DNA from: Siniperca chuatsi
Lineage: Eukaryota > Chordata > Actinopteri > Centrarchiformes > Sinipercidae
Reading direction: 5' to 3'
Length of the DNA stretch: 64,000 nucleotides
NCBI RefSeq assembly: GCF_020085105.1
Contig: NC_058055.1
Location: forward strand, 14,261,822 to 14,325,821
Shown here: positions 15,001-25,744 of the stretch, one piece after another
Numbering within the stretch: the stretch's first letter is position 1
Layout: every line of letters starts with the position of its first letter
The notes under the pieces: model-generated
The model's database searches: none
What the model saw: only the letters and a program-made list of their open reading frames with translations
What the model was told of the DNA's origin: nothing
Position numbers and translations under genes: made by a program

Positions 15001-15232
15001 TGATGCCCATTTTGACCTCACTTCTAGTATAGGTTCTTGCAGCAGAGTTCTCAAAAATGGAAGCATTATAGGCAGGCTGGGTGAAGAGCAGCAGGCCTTG
15101 TCCTGCCCTAGGTTCTGGCAGGAACTGGACATGGGTTGAGGGGAAACAGAGGAGGAAGAAAAAGCTAATAAAATGGAAAAGAAGAGAGATGCTGGGTAGA
15201 GGAAGCATATTTCCCCACCGATTAGGCTTCAT
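2857..15232 (-). CDS. fat3: FAT-type atypical protocadherin, 5' part (five coding exons)
   Basis: Giant single-pass cadherin of the FAT family, involved in cell adhesion, planar polarity and neurite patterning. Coding exons in transcript order are 15232-12266, 12166-12032, 11407-11206, 4694-4576 and 3055-2857. Phases join without a break (0, 0, 1, 0, then 1 at the left end), giving about 1,207 residues, roughly the N-terminal quarter of a ~4,500-residue protein. Cadherin calcium motifs of the DxNDN/DANDN/DVNEN type recur, and the order of repeats follows vertebrate FAT1/FAT3 closely. Paralogue choice rests on synteny: FAT3 lies next to CHORDC1 in vertebrates. EGF, laminin-G, transmembrane and cytoplasmic parts would be off the left edge. 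FAT1 is the alternative by sequence alone. Confidence 0.9.
3056..4575. other. fat3 intron between coding exons 4 and 5
   Basis: No exon was found. It contains an (AT)n tract near its sense-strand 5' end and, at 3483-3513, a 31-base motif that recurs at 6061-6091 in the neighbouring intron. Confidence 0.8.
4504..4532. repeat. (AT)n microsatellite
   Basis: Pure AT dinucleotide array within 45 bases of the fat3 exon 4 donor site. Confidence 0.95.
4576..4694 (-). CDS. fat3: fat3 coding exon 4
   Basis: A 119-base exon enters in phase 1 and leaves in phase 0. It encodes a cadherin half-repeat ([20 protein letters not shown]), as in FAT1/FAT3. The flanks are crowded by repeats: (CA)n about 65 bases upstream and (AT)n about 45 bases downstream in the sense direction. 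Confidence 0.9.
4760..4835. repeat. (TG)n microsatellite
   Basis: About 38 pure TG units, equal to (CA)n on the fat3 sense strand. It lies 65 bases upstream of the exon 4 acceptor. Confidence 0.97.
9323..9830. mobile_element. Non-autonomous inverted-repeat DNA transposon (MITE-like)
   Basis: The ends carry a perfect 19-base terminal inverted repeat: GCCTTAAAGGTGGGGTATG at 9323-9341 and its exact reverse complement at 9812-9830. TTAA sits at 9326-9329 and 9824-9827, compatible with a piggyBac-like TTAA target, although the inverted repeat continues three bases outside it, so the boundary is ambiguous. The interior (about 470 bases) has no transposase frame. Confidence 0.8.
10561..10601. repeat. 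(AT)n microsatellite
   Basis: About 20 pure AT units in the large fat3 intron. Confidence 0.95.
11206..11407 (-). CDS. fat3: fat3 coding exon 3
   Basis: A 202-base exon starts [13 protein letters not shown] (calcium-binding linker) and ends [10 protein letters not shown], with the last glycine codon split (phase 1). The acceptor is CAG|GTGGTG and the donor CACAG|GTGTGA. Confidence 0.9.
11962..12025. repeat. (TG)n microsatellite at a fat3 splice donor
   Basis: About 32 TG units on the plus strand, equal to (CA)n in the fat3 transcript. It begins six bases inside the intron after coding exon 2. Confidence 0.97.
12032..12166 (-). CDS. fat3: fat3 coding exon 2
   Basis: A 135-base exon (45 codons, phase 0 at both ends) completes a cadherin repeat, with a [19 protein letters not shown] core. 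The acceptor is CAG|ATCGAT. The donor is GAG|GTACAT and is followed within six bases by a long (CA)n tract in the sense direction. Confidence 0.9.
12266..15232 (-). CDS. fat3: fat3 first coding exon (signal peptide and first cadherin repeats)
   Basis: A single 2,967-base exon encodes 989 residues, matching the very large first coding exon of vertebrate FAT genes. A hydrophobic signal peptide occupies about residues 10-35 (core [14 protein letters not shown]). About nine cadherin repeats follow. Landmarks shared with FAT1 are the [10 protein letters not shown] segment, [15 protein letters not shown], and a non-cadherin-like stretch with paired cysteines before the [10 protein letters not shown] repeat. 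The ATG at 15232-15230 is chosen because the codon before it is GTG and a TAG stop lies just upstream in another frame; an in-frame ATG at residue 10 is the alternative. The donor is TTTGAG|GTAGGT, phase 0. Confidence 0.93.
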
Positions 15233-15234
15233 CA

Positions 15235-15246
15235 CTATTCCATCAT
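15235..15246 (-). promoter_or_regulatory. Minimal upstream ORF before fat3
   Basis: On the minus strand the sequence reads ATG ATG GAA TAG, ending two bases before the fat3 start codon at 15232. A splice-acceptor-like TATAG lies just upstream at about 15257-15261, so this would sit in the 5' leader of the first coding exon. Whether it is translated is unknown. Confidence 0.5.
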
Positions 15247-16863
15247 CCAGTCACCCTATATTTGGAAAGAATAACAAAGAAAAACAGATCTGGATTCAGT
15301 TGGTGAGTTGCTAAAAATTTGATAGAGAACTGTGAGATAAGAGTTACAAAGACATTTCAGGGGTACTGCTTATCACTACAGGGATATGACAGCATATTCA
15401 ATGTTGCGCTCAAACAGTTTGCATTCAAACATCGAATATTGCACCTGAAAGGTTCAGGAGCAACAGAAGCACAGCACACTAGCACAGCCCCAGTGAAACA
15501 TATCATGTCAACAAATGAAATAACAGGGATCAGGAACCATCACTGTTACTACAATAAAGAGTGCCTAAAAGACACAAGGACTTGATATTCTTTAGCCAGT
15601 GACTACCAGGGTTGTGATGTTTTCACAAGAGAAAATGTAACTAGGACAAGAGGTCTGAGAAACATCATTGTGCACTCATAAAAATTACACTTCTTAGAAA
15701 TTTTTGAAACAGTCTGGTTTTAAAAAGTTATCATCAGGTTAACTCAAATGCACAGTTTAAATGCATTTAATAATTGCCAGAAGGGAAAATGAGAGGGAAA
15801 ATTAGATGACCTAATTAAAAACCTTTTCTCTTTTCTTCTTTCAATTGCAAATGCTTTTAAATATTGTATGGGCTACAGAATGTTGTATGCATTGTAATAC
15901 AGTAGCTTTTCTTGATCATTATACAACTTCAACAGAAACTAAAATAATAAAAAATAAAGAACTGGTGATATGAAATTTGAGCTATATGACTATATGTAGG
16001 ACCTATAGGAGCATAATAGATTAATATCAGCACCAAATAGACTGTCAGAATTTAACGACTCAAATCACATTCCCCAGAGGGAGACTGTCCCGGGAGGTCC
16101 TTTGGGTTCATTTATCGTCTCCCGTGTTGATGCTGATGCAGATCCAATAGAGCTTGCCTCCGTGCAGTTTATTATGCTACAGTCTGTGGCTTAATTAACT
16201 ATAATGTATACAGACTTCACTCACATATCGCAGCGTGTCCTACCTTTAGACGAAACAGCTGTGATCAGTGGAAGTAAATAATTTCCCATCCTCTCTCCGA
16301 CAGTCATTTAAAAAATAAAGAAAAGCAAAACGCGCAAAACAGCCGCGCAGAAGTCGATGGTGATGAGCGAAATGGAAAATTCATGTGAGCATTTCCCGAG
16401 AGGCAGTTGTCTACTAGGCTGCAGCCAACCTCGTAAAACTAAATAGCTATTGCCCCAGTTTCATGCACCTGTCTACAGTAACCCTGAGTGCAGTGGGCTA
16501 TTTTGGCTTTATCTGCAATAGTTAAAACAAAACTGACGGTAAAACAGTTAGGTGTTCGTTTGCTGGAAGGTTAAGGTCCGAGATAAATGTGGTATAAAGA
16601 CCATGTCGCTTAACGCAAGTTTGGAAGCGATCAGCATCAGTTGTCGCTTCTGTGGGACCACAGTGCGCTCACAGGATGGAGGAGGCGGGTTGGGCAAGCT
16701 CCGATCTTTGCCGAGTGTATCCGACAACATCCGGAAGTGAGACCGGCGTAATGTACACTACAGCAGTTTAAGAGAACGGTTGCCGCTCTGTATCTCTCAC
16801 ACACGAGCTTTTAGTGGTTAGTTACAAATCTGGCCACCAGTTAAACTTGTTTCACCCGCCACC
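15247..16863. other. Divergent interval between fat3 and chordc1
   Basis: The two genes point away from each other across about 1.6 kb. The part nearest chordc1 (about 16.3-16.86 kb) is GC-richer and CpG-containing. On the minus strand, CTAAAG|GTAGGA at 16244/16243 could be the donor of a non-coding fat3 leader exon, but this is only a candidate. The middle part (15.3-16.0 kb) is AT-rich with nothing recognised. Confidence 0.5.
16731..16739 (+). promoter_or_regulatory. ETS/GABP-type promoter element of chordc1
   Basis: CCGGAAGTG is a strong match to the ETS-family (GABPA) site typical of housekeeping promoters, 125 bases upstream of the chordc1 start codon. No clear heat-shock element (inverted GAA/TTC triplets with two-base spacers) was seen nearby, although CHORDC1 is known as stress-inducible. 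Confidence 0.5.
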
Positions 16864-19800
16864 ATGTCCGTTTTGTGTTATAATAAGGGATGTGGACAGC
16901 GATTTGATCCGGAAAATAACCCAGACGGTGAGTAGTATCTAGTTAACTATCGCTGTGCCCTGCACCAGTCTGTTAGCAAGCTAACCTCTGATCATCTGGA
17001 AATTTCTACAGCGAGCAGGCCTTGTGGGCCATGTAGCTAACCTGATATTAGTTAGCTGACTGGACCCAACACACTATCAACTTCATTCATCAACACTGTT
17101 GTGGCTGATAACTCAGATAGCTATTAACACGTGGCCCTAACGTGACTTATCACGATGTTGTTAGCATGTTAAGCTCTTGTGATTAGCATCTTCGAGGGTA
17201 GTTAACGTTAGACCATTGTCCCGGACAGGGCACACAGTAAGCGGTTAAAAGTTACAGTTAAAGAAACACGCCATTCAACGTTTTATTTATGTAGACTATA
17301 TAAGCACATTCCTCAATGCTATTCCATAATCATAACTATGTTACCACACGTGTTATTTCGAAAACAGCTAACGTTAAATCACTTTTTCAACAACTCGAAA
17401 GACAGCGAAGAGTCGTGAAACCGAGCAACCAGTCAACAGTGAGGTTCCACTTTTAAAAGAAAATAACGTTATGTCTGTGTTTAACAATTTCATCAAGCAA
17501 CAGTTATAACGTGAGTCCGCTGGACTGGTTGTTAAGTGGTTGAAATAGTCATCAAATGGCTTGTTTTCTAACAGCTTTTGGAGCTGTCTGAAGATCAGAT
17601 ATCTCCATTCGAAAGATCGCCACTGTCTTATGGGTTGGCAAGTAACGTTAAGTTCCACATGAAATAGATGCTAACACAAAAGATAGATAGATACTGCAAA
17701 AACTATAAAACTGAATTGAAGAGAACAGGAGGGCCAATGAGACAGGTAGGCAGTTAACTTGATATAGATGCTAAAATAGTCACCACAATGTACATACATA
17801 AGGAAATTTGAAACTCCTTATGTATGTATACTAGGTTTATAATTACAGACCTCATATTTATGGCATGTCTGTCCTTCAGCATACAAAGATGTAAAACAAG
17901 GAGCATAAAATCTGAGAAACCCAGAAGAAATGGAAAGAAGTAAGATGCATTCATGAGCCAATCCTTTTCCTTACTACCAGAAGGGCTTATTCCTGAGGAA
18001 AGCTAAAGTATATTTTGAACCCACACTGTCTCCTGCCAGCGGTTAGTAAATATCAGTCTGTGAAAGTGGGAACAGCCTCCCCAATAACCAGGGGCCTCAT
18101 TTAGAAATCAGGACATTTGACAAATGTAGTCATGATATGTTTACAGTGCATATTCCTCTCCAAAACATTGGCCAAATCCTTGATTTAATGTAACAAAAGA
18201 TGCCTCGGGGGACAAAGACATTTTAAACACCACTCATCATCACAAGCAAAACAAATTATTTCCATCTCATATGCCTTTTCTCATGTTGGGCCATGGTTGA
18301 GTTGGTTTGGCACACAGTTTATGGCGTATATCATCCTGTTTTTATGTGAGAAATGATGGATTTGTAATTATTAATTCCTCACACATTTAGGTGATAACAT
18401 ATACAAATTTAATTATTTACTCTCTTTATAAAAAACCTGTGTACTTCCAGAAGTGCAGTAACCCAACAAAACCACTGGGAAATTCACTTACATGTGTGGA
18501 GATAAGATCGTTGTCATGATAAATCACTTCTTGATCTTGAGTTTCCTTAACAAAGTTTGCTCATGAAACCATTGTTTATATGAAGCCACTGATCTAAATA
18601 TAATTTAATGTTCAAGGTGGTATTGTTGTCTTCAGCTCCCACGACAAAACCTCTGTGAGTCCCTTGATTCTTTTCATTTGAAATGTCCTCCTCTGTCTTC
18701 AAGTAATAGAACATTGTGTATCTGGCAATACGCAATGAGTCAAGTCTAATTTCCATAGTATATTATCACCTTTTAGGGGTATCTAATAGGTGTATCTAAA
18801 GCAATAGCATGGAAGAAGCACAACTCAGGCTGTACTATAAGGGAAATGCTTGATTTATAGTGTCACCCAGCCAAATGTATGTATTCATTCCACAGGGATT
18901 TGTCTTTTAGGGTAGTTCTTAAAATTGGACATTTGAAAAAGCATGCTGTACTTTTCATTTAAGGCTGATCTCAAATGGTGACATTCTGATGGTATCTCAA
19001 ATGTGTCATAAGTCCATTAGTTTAAAATTGTATTAATATAAAGTTTTCATGTGTAGTGATCTTGTGTCAATTTCAGATTGTCTTTTGTCTTGTTTGGCTT
19101 TTATGTTGCTCATATTTAGATTTTGCTCTAGTTTGAAAAACTTGGCTTGTCAAAGGAGAGTTTAATAAATCTTTCCAATTAATTTCCAAATAATGCCCAA
19201 GTTAATCATTTATCTATGTATTTTGTGTACTGTACTTCACAAGGACAAATTTAAATCATTTAAGTTATATGTAAAAGATCATGATATGTAATCAATTTTT
19301 TATCAAACTGAAGTTTAATACTGAGTATTGAAAATTATCTACTAAAGCGTAAATTCTCTTTATCCTTTGTGTTTTCTAGTTTGCTAAGTCTGTAGTTTGG
19401 TTGTTCATTTTAACCATGAATTATTCAATGTCACTTTTGGACTTGTGATCAGTTCTTGTTCTAAACACCAAGGATGATCCTACTCTTTATTACTTTCTCT
19501 GTGTTTTCTGTTAACTTCTGAATTGCCTTCAGAGGGAGAGAGAGAGAATAAAGGCATTTTTATTTTGTGTTTTATCCTATATTCATTCATCTCAGCACAT
19601 TAGGTAATTTTAATCAATAAAGAGTTAAAACTTCTTCACACTTGCCTGAGTACATTATGATAAATACTGTTAGGGGCAGACTTGACCCCACACAGCCATC
19701 AAATACTGCTGGAATAATACAGTTACCAGCTGAGTGCACATTAATAAACCAGTGTAACCTTTTACTGTTCAGTTTCTAAAATGACTTCAAACTGCCCCGT

Positions 19801-22800
19801 TCGAGTCTCCACTTTGGAGTTTTATCCAACCGTAAGCCCCTCAATCCGCAACGAGTCATTTTGACAGGGGACACCTGGAGGCAGTATCAGACACTGCTGA
19901 CCCAAGTCCTTTGAGAGGTGAACCTTTCATTAAAGGAGGAGCAAGCGCAGACAAGATATCACTGATGTTGTAGTGCTAAACCAAGAAGGGGTTGGTGCCC
20001 ATCAAACTGTTGAAAATGACTATAGATTGTAGTTGTTGATTCTCAAAATGCCTATATCACCACATATTTTTCCTCTAAATTAATCAAAGTTGTGTGTTGT
20101 TTTCACAGATGGCTGCACCTATCATCCAGGAGTCCCAGTATTCCACGATGCATTGAAGGTAAAATGCCCGACAAAGCACAGTTAGCTTATGTCTTGTGAT
20201 CTGGTCAAAGTTAATGTCTCTCTGACTTTCTCCAGGGATGGTCCTGCTGCAAGAGAAGAACCACTGACTTCTCAGACTTCCTCGGCATTGTTGTAAGTTA
20301 TTGTTTCTGTTTGAATCCATACTTTTAATTCTCCATGGTGTTTCCATTGTCTATTGTTTTCATGGGTATTGACTGCCACCCCACCTTTGCTGTGGCCATA
20401 TTGTTTGCGAGTCCAACACAGTGACTTTCCTCCTCACAGGGTTGTACAAAAGGTCCCCACAACAAGGAGAAGCCCCCTGAGCCGGTGAAACCACATGTGT
20501 CCTCATCAGGAGAAAAGAAAGACGCAGATGACCAAAAACCAAAGTTTAATGAGTACATCATCTCCGCACCAAAGCCTCAGGAGGCGATACGCAGACCCAG
20601 GTTGTTCAATTGGCTTTAAACATAGTTTTTTATATTTTGATCAATACCATAGGAATACCCTAAGCTCTTATTATTTGTGTAGCAAACTCCTGTTTAAATA
20701 AAGTAAAAATGTTTTTGGAGAGTCAAAGACTTTATTATATCAACACTTTAAATACGCACTGTTTAAATCACATTTAAAGGAAGGAAACAGGCCAAAAAAC
20801 CCACACTTTTCTCCATTCAGTATATCAGCGGGGCTTCCAGTTTAAGACGGTATATCCTTATTAGCTCCGGGGACTACCTTCTGCTCTGAATTATTCTGGT
20901 TTAGTATAAAATGCATTAAAGGATAGGTATAGTATCAGAGGTATTAAATCAGCCTGAAATCATCAATCATATACTGAGGATCCACAGGATAGTCAGCGGC
21001 ATTCTCTAGTCTTTTACCCTGGATACTTCCCACCAGAGTTCAAAAGAAAGTGGACAAGCGACTGATGAGGCGATTACTGCTGAATAGTGAAACTCCTTTC
21101 ATGTACTGTATTGGTCTTAGGCTGGCTTTGTAGCTGAGACCTAATTTTGAAGTGATTTTGCAGATAATGTATTCCTTACTTAAAGTTAAAAACCGCAATA
21201 CCCTTCCAAATAGTTTTCAAATAACAAATTAATTTTAAAAAGACTTCTTGTCTCACCCTTTTGTTATTGTTTCATGCCTTTTTTTTTTTTTTTTGTCACT
21301 GTTACAGTGCTGATGAGCCGATAGTGAGATTGCAGCAGAAAGTCTCTGCTTCTCTGAAGCAGGCTCTGGAGAAAATGAATCTGTCTGAAAATGAGGTAGA
21401 GAAGAAAGGTGAGAACATAACTTTATCGTCCCCTTCTTTGTCCTGTTTACTTTTCCATGTTTCTGTTGGGTTTTTTTGTCCTCTTTATCACAGACTACCA
21501 TCCACTTCTTGTTATAGTAGACAGGAAGGTCATGTTGACAGTTGAAGTTAATGGATGGCCACTGGGAATTTGCCCTCACCTGTGTCCTTCACATAATGGC
21601 ATTTGAGTAAAAGCTGACAGGGACAGGACAACTCATCATAACTTTGGATGCATTTTTAGATGCTCTTCAGAGTATGGGTGTCAATTCTTTGTGTTTCTCC
21701 TTCTGTCTCTGACTTTCTAGAGGAAGATAGTGACGAGATCAAGATTGGAACATCCTGTAAAAATGGAGGATGTACCAAAGTAGGTGAATGTGTCACTGTA
21801 TACTGGGGAAACCATTGTGGAATAAATTCTGAAGGTGTTGGAAAATCTCTATATTTATCCATACTTTTGTAGGGTTTTGGCAACAGCAGCTTAAATATTT
21901 ACATTTTGCTTTAAATTCATGCTGAAATTGTGGAATTTGCCACTAAGTCTTCTTCTCAATTTCTAAGCCGAATTCAATTCACATATTTGAATAATTCTGT
22001 GAACAGATATCATTAAACGCTGTGGGTAAGGGGAAGTAGATACAGCTCCTTTGCCGCCTCCTCCACATTTGCCCTGAGACAGATGCAAAGCAACATTTTT
22101 TGCTTAAGCTAATTTGGCCTGTCAGAGCGGAAACCCCAAGATTAGAAAATAAATTGTGAGGAACATTTACATTGACTTGGGTTTTGTAGAAGCTTGGAGT
22201 GGGACGTTAATAATTTACATAATTGTACTTTAACTGATTTGATTGAAAGCCATGAGATATTCTCTCAAGGGCTGCCTGCTTTTAGTTGATTAATCAGTTG
22301 GGGTCTTGGTAGGGTCTAAATTGGTACTTTAAAAAATAAATTGTAGTCATTACTCATTCCTAGAAAATGTATACTTTCACCTCTATCATCTCTATCATTA
22401 CAATAATATTTTAAAAATGCTTTAATAAGCAATAGATTTTAAGAGATCTTTCTCCATGCCGCCATTCAACTGCAAAGAGGTGACCGTACTGGAGAAATCA
22501 TTTTAAAACTTGTCAGTTCAAATAACTAATTGGGAATCCCATGACTATTAATTAAGAGTTTCATTAGTTGAGGAGAACCATACATGTGCAATTTAGCCCT
22601 CTTTGTATTTTTGGCAACAAAAACAATCTGCTTCAGTCTTTTGAACCACACTTCTGCTGTTATCTTCAGAGTTTTGATGGACCTGCAAGCGATTCGGATG
22701 TGTGCTCATATCACTCTGGATTTCCTATCTTCCATGAAGGGTTCGTGTTACTGATCAATTTTAACCCTATCATGAATCTTTTTTCTTTAAAAAAAAAATC

Positions 22801-24588
22801 ATGCTTAAAAACCCTTAACTTTCCATCTCTGCATTTCACTGTATTGACATGAAATAGTAGATATTCTCTGGAAACTGTAAAAGAAGCCTGAAGAGCAACA
22901 CTAGTGTTTTCCTTTCCAGTCTTCTTTACTGGTTCTCCTGAGTGACAAGTTATTGACTGTTAAAACTCCAGCGGGTGTATATGTCTTTCCTTCATCTCCA
23001 GGATGAAATACTGGAGCTGCTGTAAGAGGAAAACCTCAGACTTTAACACCTTCCTCTCTCAAGAGGGCTGCACCAAGGGAACACATCTGTGGAGGAAAAA
23101 AGATGCGGTAGGTGTGCCCATTTTACAGCAAGTGATCCCTTATGTGTGCAGGTCTGCATGAGAGAAACTCAGCTGTGACTCCATCTAGTGGTGTCTGGTA
23201 CACAGTGGAGACAATGCTTCATGATAGAGACTGAATGGCTGAATTTGTGTGTCAAATGATCTAACACGGCTTCAAATGTTTATCTGATATCTCCTTGAAG
23301 GGTAAGAAAGTGGTTCCTTGTCGGTTTGACTGGCACCAGACCGGGGCGCAGGTCATCATCTCTATCTATGCCAAGAACGCCATCCCAGAGCTAAGCTACG
23401 TGGATGCAAACAGCACCATGGTGAGGAATACTATCGTCTGTCAGATGATTTCTGCTTAGTTTTTGATTGTGTTCTTCTCAACCTAATGTTTATTTGTCGT
23501 TTCTCCTTCAGCTCAACATCCATGTTATATTTGAGGGGGAGAAGGAATTTGATCAGAAAATCAGCTTGTGGGGAGTAAGTACGGCTTCACTTTCAACCTC
23601 ATGTAAAAAGTTTTGTGACCTCTGCTATATGGTGTTTTTACTATATATTAAAAAATACTTCGTCCTTCACCCTCCGCGGGTGGTCTCATCCTTCGAGCTC
23701 GGGTCCTCTACCAGAGGCCTGGGAGCTTGAGGGTTCTGCGCAGTATCTTTGCTGTTCCCAGTACTGCACTTTTCTGGACCGAGATGTCTGGTGTTCTTCC
23801 AGGGATCTGCTGTAGCCACTCCTCCAGTTTGGGGGTCACTGCCCCGAGTGCTCCGATGACCACAGGCACCACTGTCGCCTTCACCTTCCAGGCCTTCTCC
23901 AGCTCTTCTCTGAGCCCTTGGTATTTCTCTAGTTTCTCATGTTCCTTTTTCCTGATGTTGCCATCACTTGGTATTGCCACGTCAACCACAACGGCTTTCC
24001 TCTGCTGTTTGTCCACCACGACAATGTCAGGTTGGTTCGCCATTACCATTCTGTCAGTCTGGATCTGGAAGTCCCACAGGATCTTGGCTCGGTCATTCTC
24101 TACCACCTTTGGAGGTGTTTCCCACTTTGACCTCGGGGTTTCCAATCCATACTCAGTGCAGATGTTCCTGTACACTATGCCACTTGGTTATGGCACTCCA
24201 TGTATGCTTTTCCTGCCAGCATCTTACACCCTGCAGTTATGTGCTGGATTGTCTCAGGGGCCTCTTTGCACAGCCTACACCTTGGGTCTTGTCTGGTGTG
24301 GTAGATCTGGGCCTCTATTGCTCTGGTGCTCAGGGCCTGCTCCTGTGCAGCCATGATGAGTGCCTCGGTGCTGTCCTTCAGTCCGGCCCGCTCTAGCCAT
24401 TGGTAGGATTTCTTGATATCAGCCACTTCAGTTATGTTCCGGTGGTACATCCCATGTAGGGGTTTGTCCTCCCATGATGATCACTCCAGCACCTCTTCCT
24501 CTGTTCCCCATTGCCTGAGACATTCCCTCATCTGTTGGGGCCTTATCTTTGATGTACTACTTTGATGTACTTTGATGGGCCTTATCTT

Positions 24589-24663
<75 letters not shown>

Positions 24664-25037
24664 ATATATATATATATATAACTTTTTTGTACAGAATTCA
24701 AGATACCACAATATAACATACTTTTGTGAGTGATAATATATATCTTATTTGATATGTTACCGATCTACACTAGGTATTGAAAATGGCAGTAATTACGCCT
24801 AAAAACTTTCCACCTGTTAAAACATGACTTGCTTATAACTCACTCTTGTTTTCTATCTTGCAGGTGATAGATGTGAGTAAAAGTACAGTGACCATGATGG
24901 CCGCCAAGATCGAGATAGCCATGAAGAAATCCGAGCCCATGTCATGGGCTCGTCTGGACCTTCCTCCCCCCATCACCCCGCCCAAGGAGAGCGAGAAGAA
25001 AAAAGAGGGAACCGATAGTGAGGAGGAAGATGAATGA
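16864..25037 (+). CDS. chordc1: CHORD-domain HSP90 co-chaperone (CHP1/morgana)
   Basis: Zinc-binding HSP90 co-chaperone. Exons: 16864-16927, 20109-20158, 20236-20292, 20440-20600, 21308-21408, 21721-21779, 22670-22740, 23002-23107, 23301-23420, 23512-23574 and 24864-25037; all phases join, giving 341 residues (human about 332). CHORD1 occupies residues 5-64, with C5, C10, C24, H27, C42, C43, C59 and H64 visible. CHORD2 spans about 157-217 with the same Cys/His spacing. The CS (p23-like) domain is about 227-315. The tail is acidic (SEEEDE). The start is GCCACCATG, an ideal Kozak context, and the N-terminus aligns with human CHORDC1. The exon 7 donor is GTTCGT, weaker than the others. It could equally be named a or b paralogue. 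Confidence 0.96.
16928..20108. other. chordc1 intron 1
   Basis: A 3.2-kb intron, CpG-containing near the promoter and AT-rich afterwards. No exon, RNA gene or clear transposon was recognised. Confidence 0.7.
20601..21307. other. chordc1 intron 4
   Basis: A 707-base intron with a T-rich tract before its acceptor. Nothing else was recognised. Confidence 0.8.
21780..22669. other. chordc1 intron 6
   Basis: An 890-base AT-rich intron starting at donor GTAGGT. No further feature was recognised. Confidence 0.8.
23660..24545 (-). mobile_element. Decayed 3' part of an R2/R4 (Dong-like) non-LTR retrotransposon
   Basis: On the minus strand this encodes the C-terminal part of a restriction-like-endonuclease LINE polyprotein. 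Visible parts are a CRLC...H...C zinc knuckle (around 24290-24220) and the PD...D endonuclease core ([20 protein letters not shown]). The frame ends in [13 protein letters not shown] and stop at about 23708. It is broken by an in-frame TGA at 24483-24481 and by a frameshift near 24175, where the frame changes from one open stretch to the next. The 5' part is missing: the element starts abruptly next to a TG/TA microsatellite. It sits antisense in chordc1 intron 10. Assignment to the R4/Dong clade is from memory of similar fish sequences. Confidence 0.85.
24589..24681. repeat. Compound TG/TA microsatellite with an 18-base higher-order unit
   Basis: TG runs are punctuated by TATA at regular intervals, followed by an AT run. 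It borders the truncated 5' end of the LINE fragment in chordc1 intron 10. Confidence 0.9.
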
Positions 25038-25738
25038 TGAGGAATTAAAATATAAACATAGTGTTTATTTTTAGCTGAATCCAAGGCCTCACAGTTCATT
25101 CCTTACCTCTTTAAACAGTCGCCTCTTTTGCTGTCATGGAACTTTGGCCTCTACTCTTCAACATTGCGGTGTTTCCCTTTTCATTCGTAGTTGTCAGCGT
25201 TCTTGATTTTGGCTGTTTTTCTCGGGTTTACGTCCTTTTTATTGGTCATAATATAGGTTGGAATGCTAAAGAATCTTCAAGTATTTTTTACACACAGTTT
25301 TTCACTCAAGAACTGAATGATAATGGTGGGAAAACTGACTTTTAGTAAACTTTCAATCACATCAGATGATGACACTTGAACTGCACTGAAATCCCCTGGG
25401 AAATAACACCACACAATAAGATAGGAGTCAGGTGTGACCATGCTTAATCTCACCCATAAAGCCTTTCATGTGGACCACTCACATCAAGTCACCGTAATGG
25501 ACCACAGTTGTGAACATCTTCTAATTCAACACTGTTTGGTAAGAGTCATTCAATCCTTTGGTTTCATAAATCGTATAAATGACTGCATTGTTTTGTCCAC
25601 CACTATCACATCAGAGTAAATGCTATCTTCGCAGATATATTCCTCTGTCTGTGTGATAATGAAGCTGCTCTATGTAGTTTGAGTAGGAAAGTTGGATCTC
25701 TAAAATGTCCACACTTGTATAATATGGAGTTTATTCTG

Positions 25739-25744
25739 AATAAA
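25739..25744 (+). terminator. Probable chordc1 polyadenylation signal
   Basis: AATAAA about 700 bases after the chordc1 stop codon, in a TG/T-rich setting. It is the first clear hexamer downstream of the gene. Confidence 0.5.

Noticed and set aside
16552-16740. 62-codon plus-strand frame upstream of chordc1 with a CRFCG motif
   Set aside because: Lies in the promoter region, no conserved domain, ends before the well-supported chordc1 start.
23727-24356. 209-codon plus-strand open frame in chordc1 intron 10
   Set aside because: It is the complementary shadow of the LINE frame on the minus strand.
24589-24681. Regularly spaced repeat that might suggest a CRISPR-like array
   Set aside because: Spacing comes from a compound TG/TA microsatellite in a vertebrate intron; there are no unique spacers.
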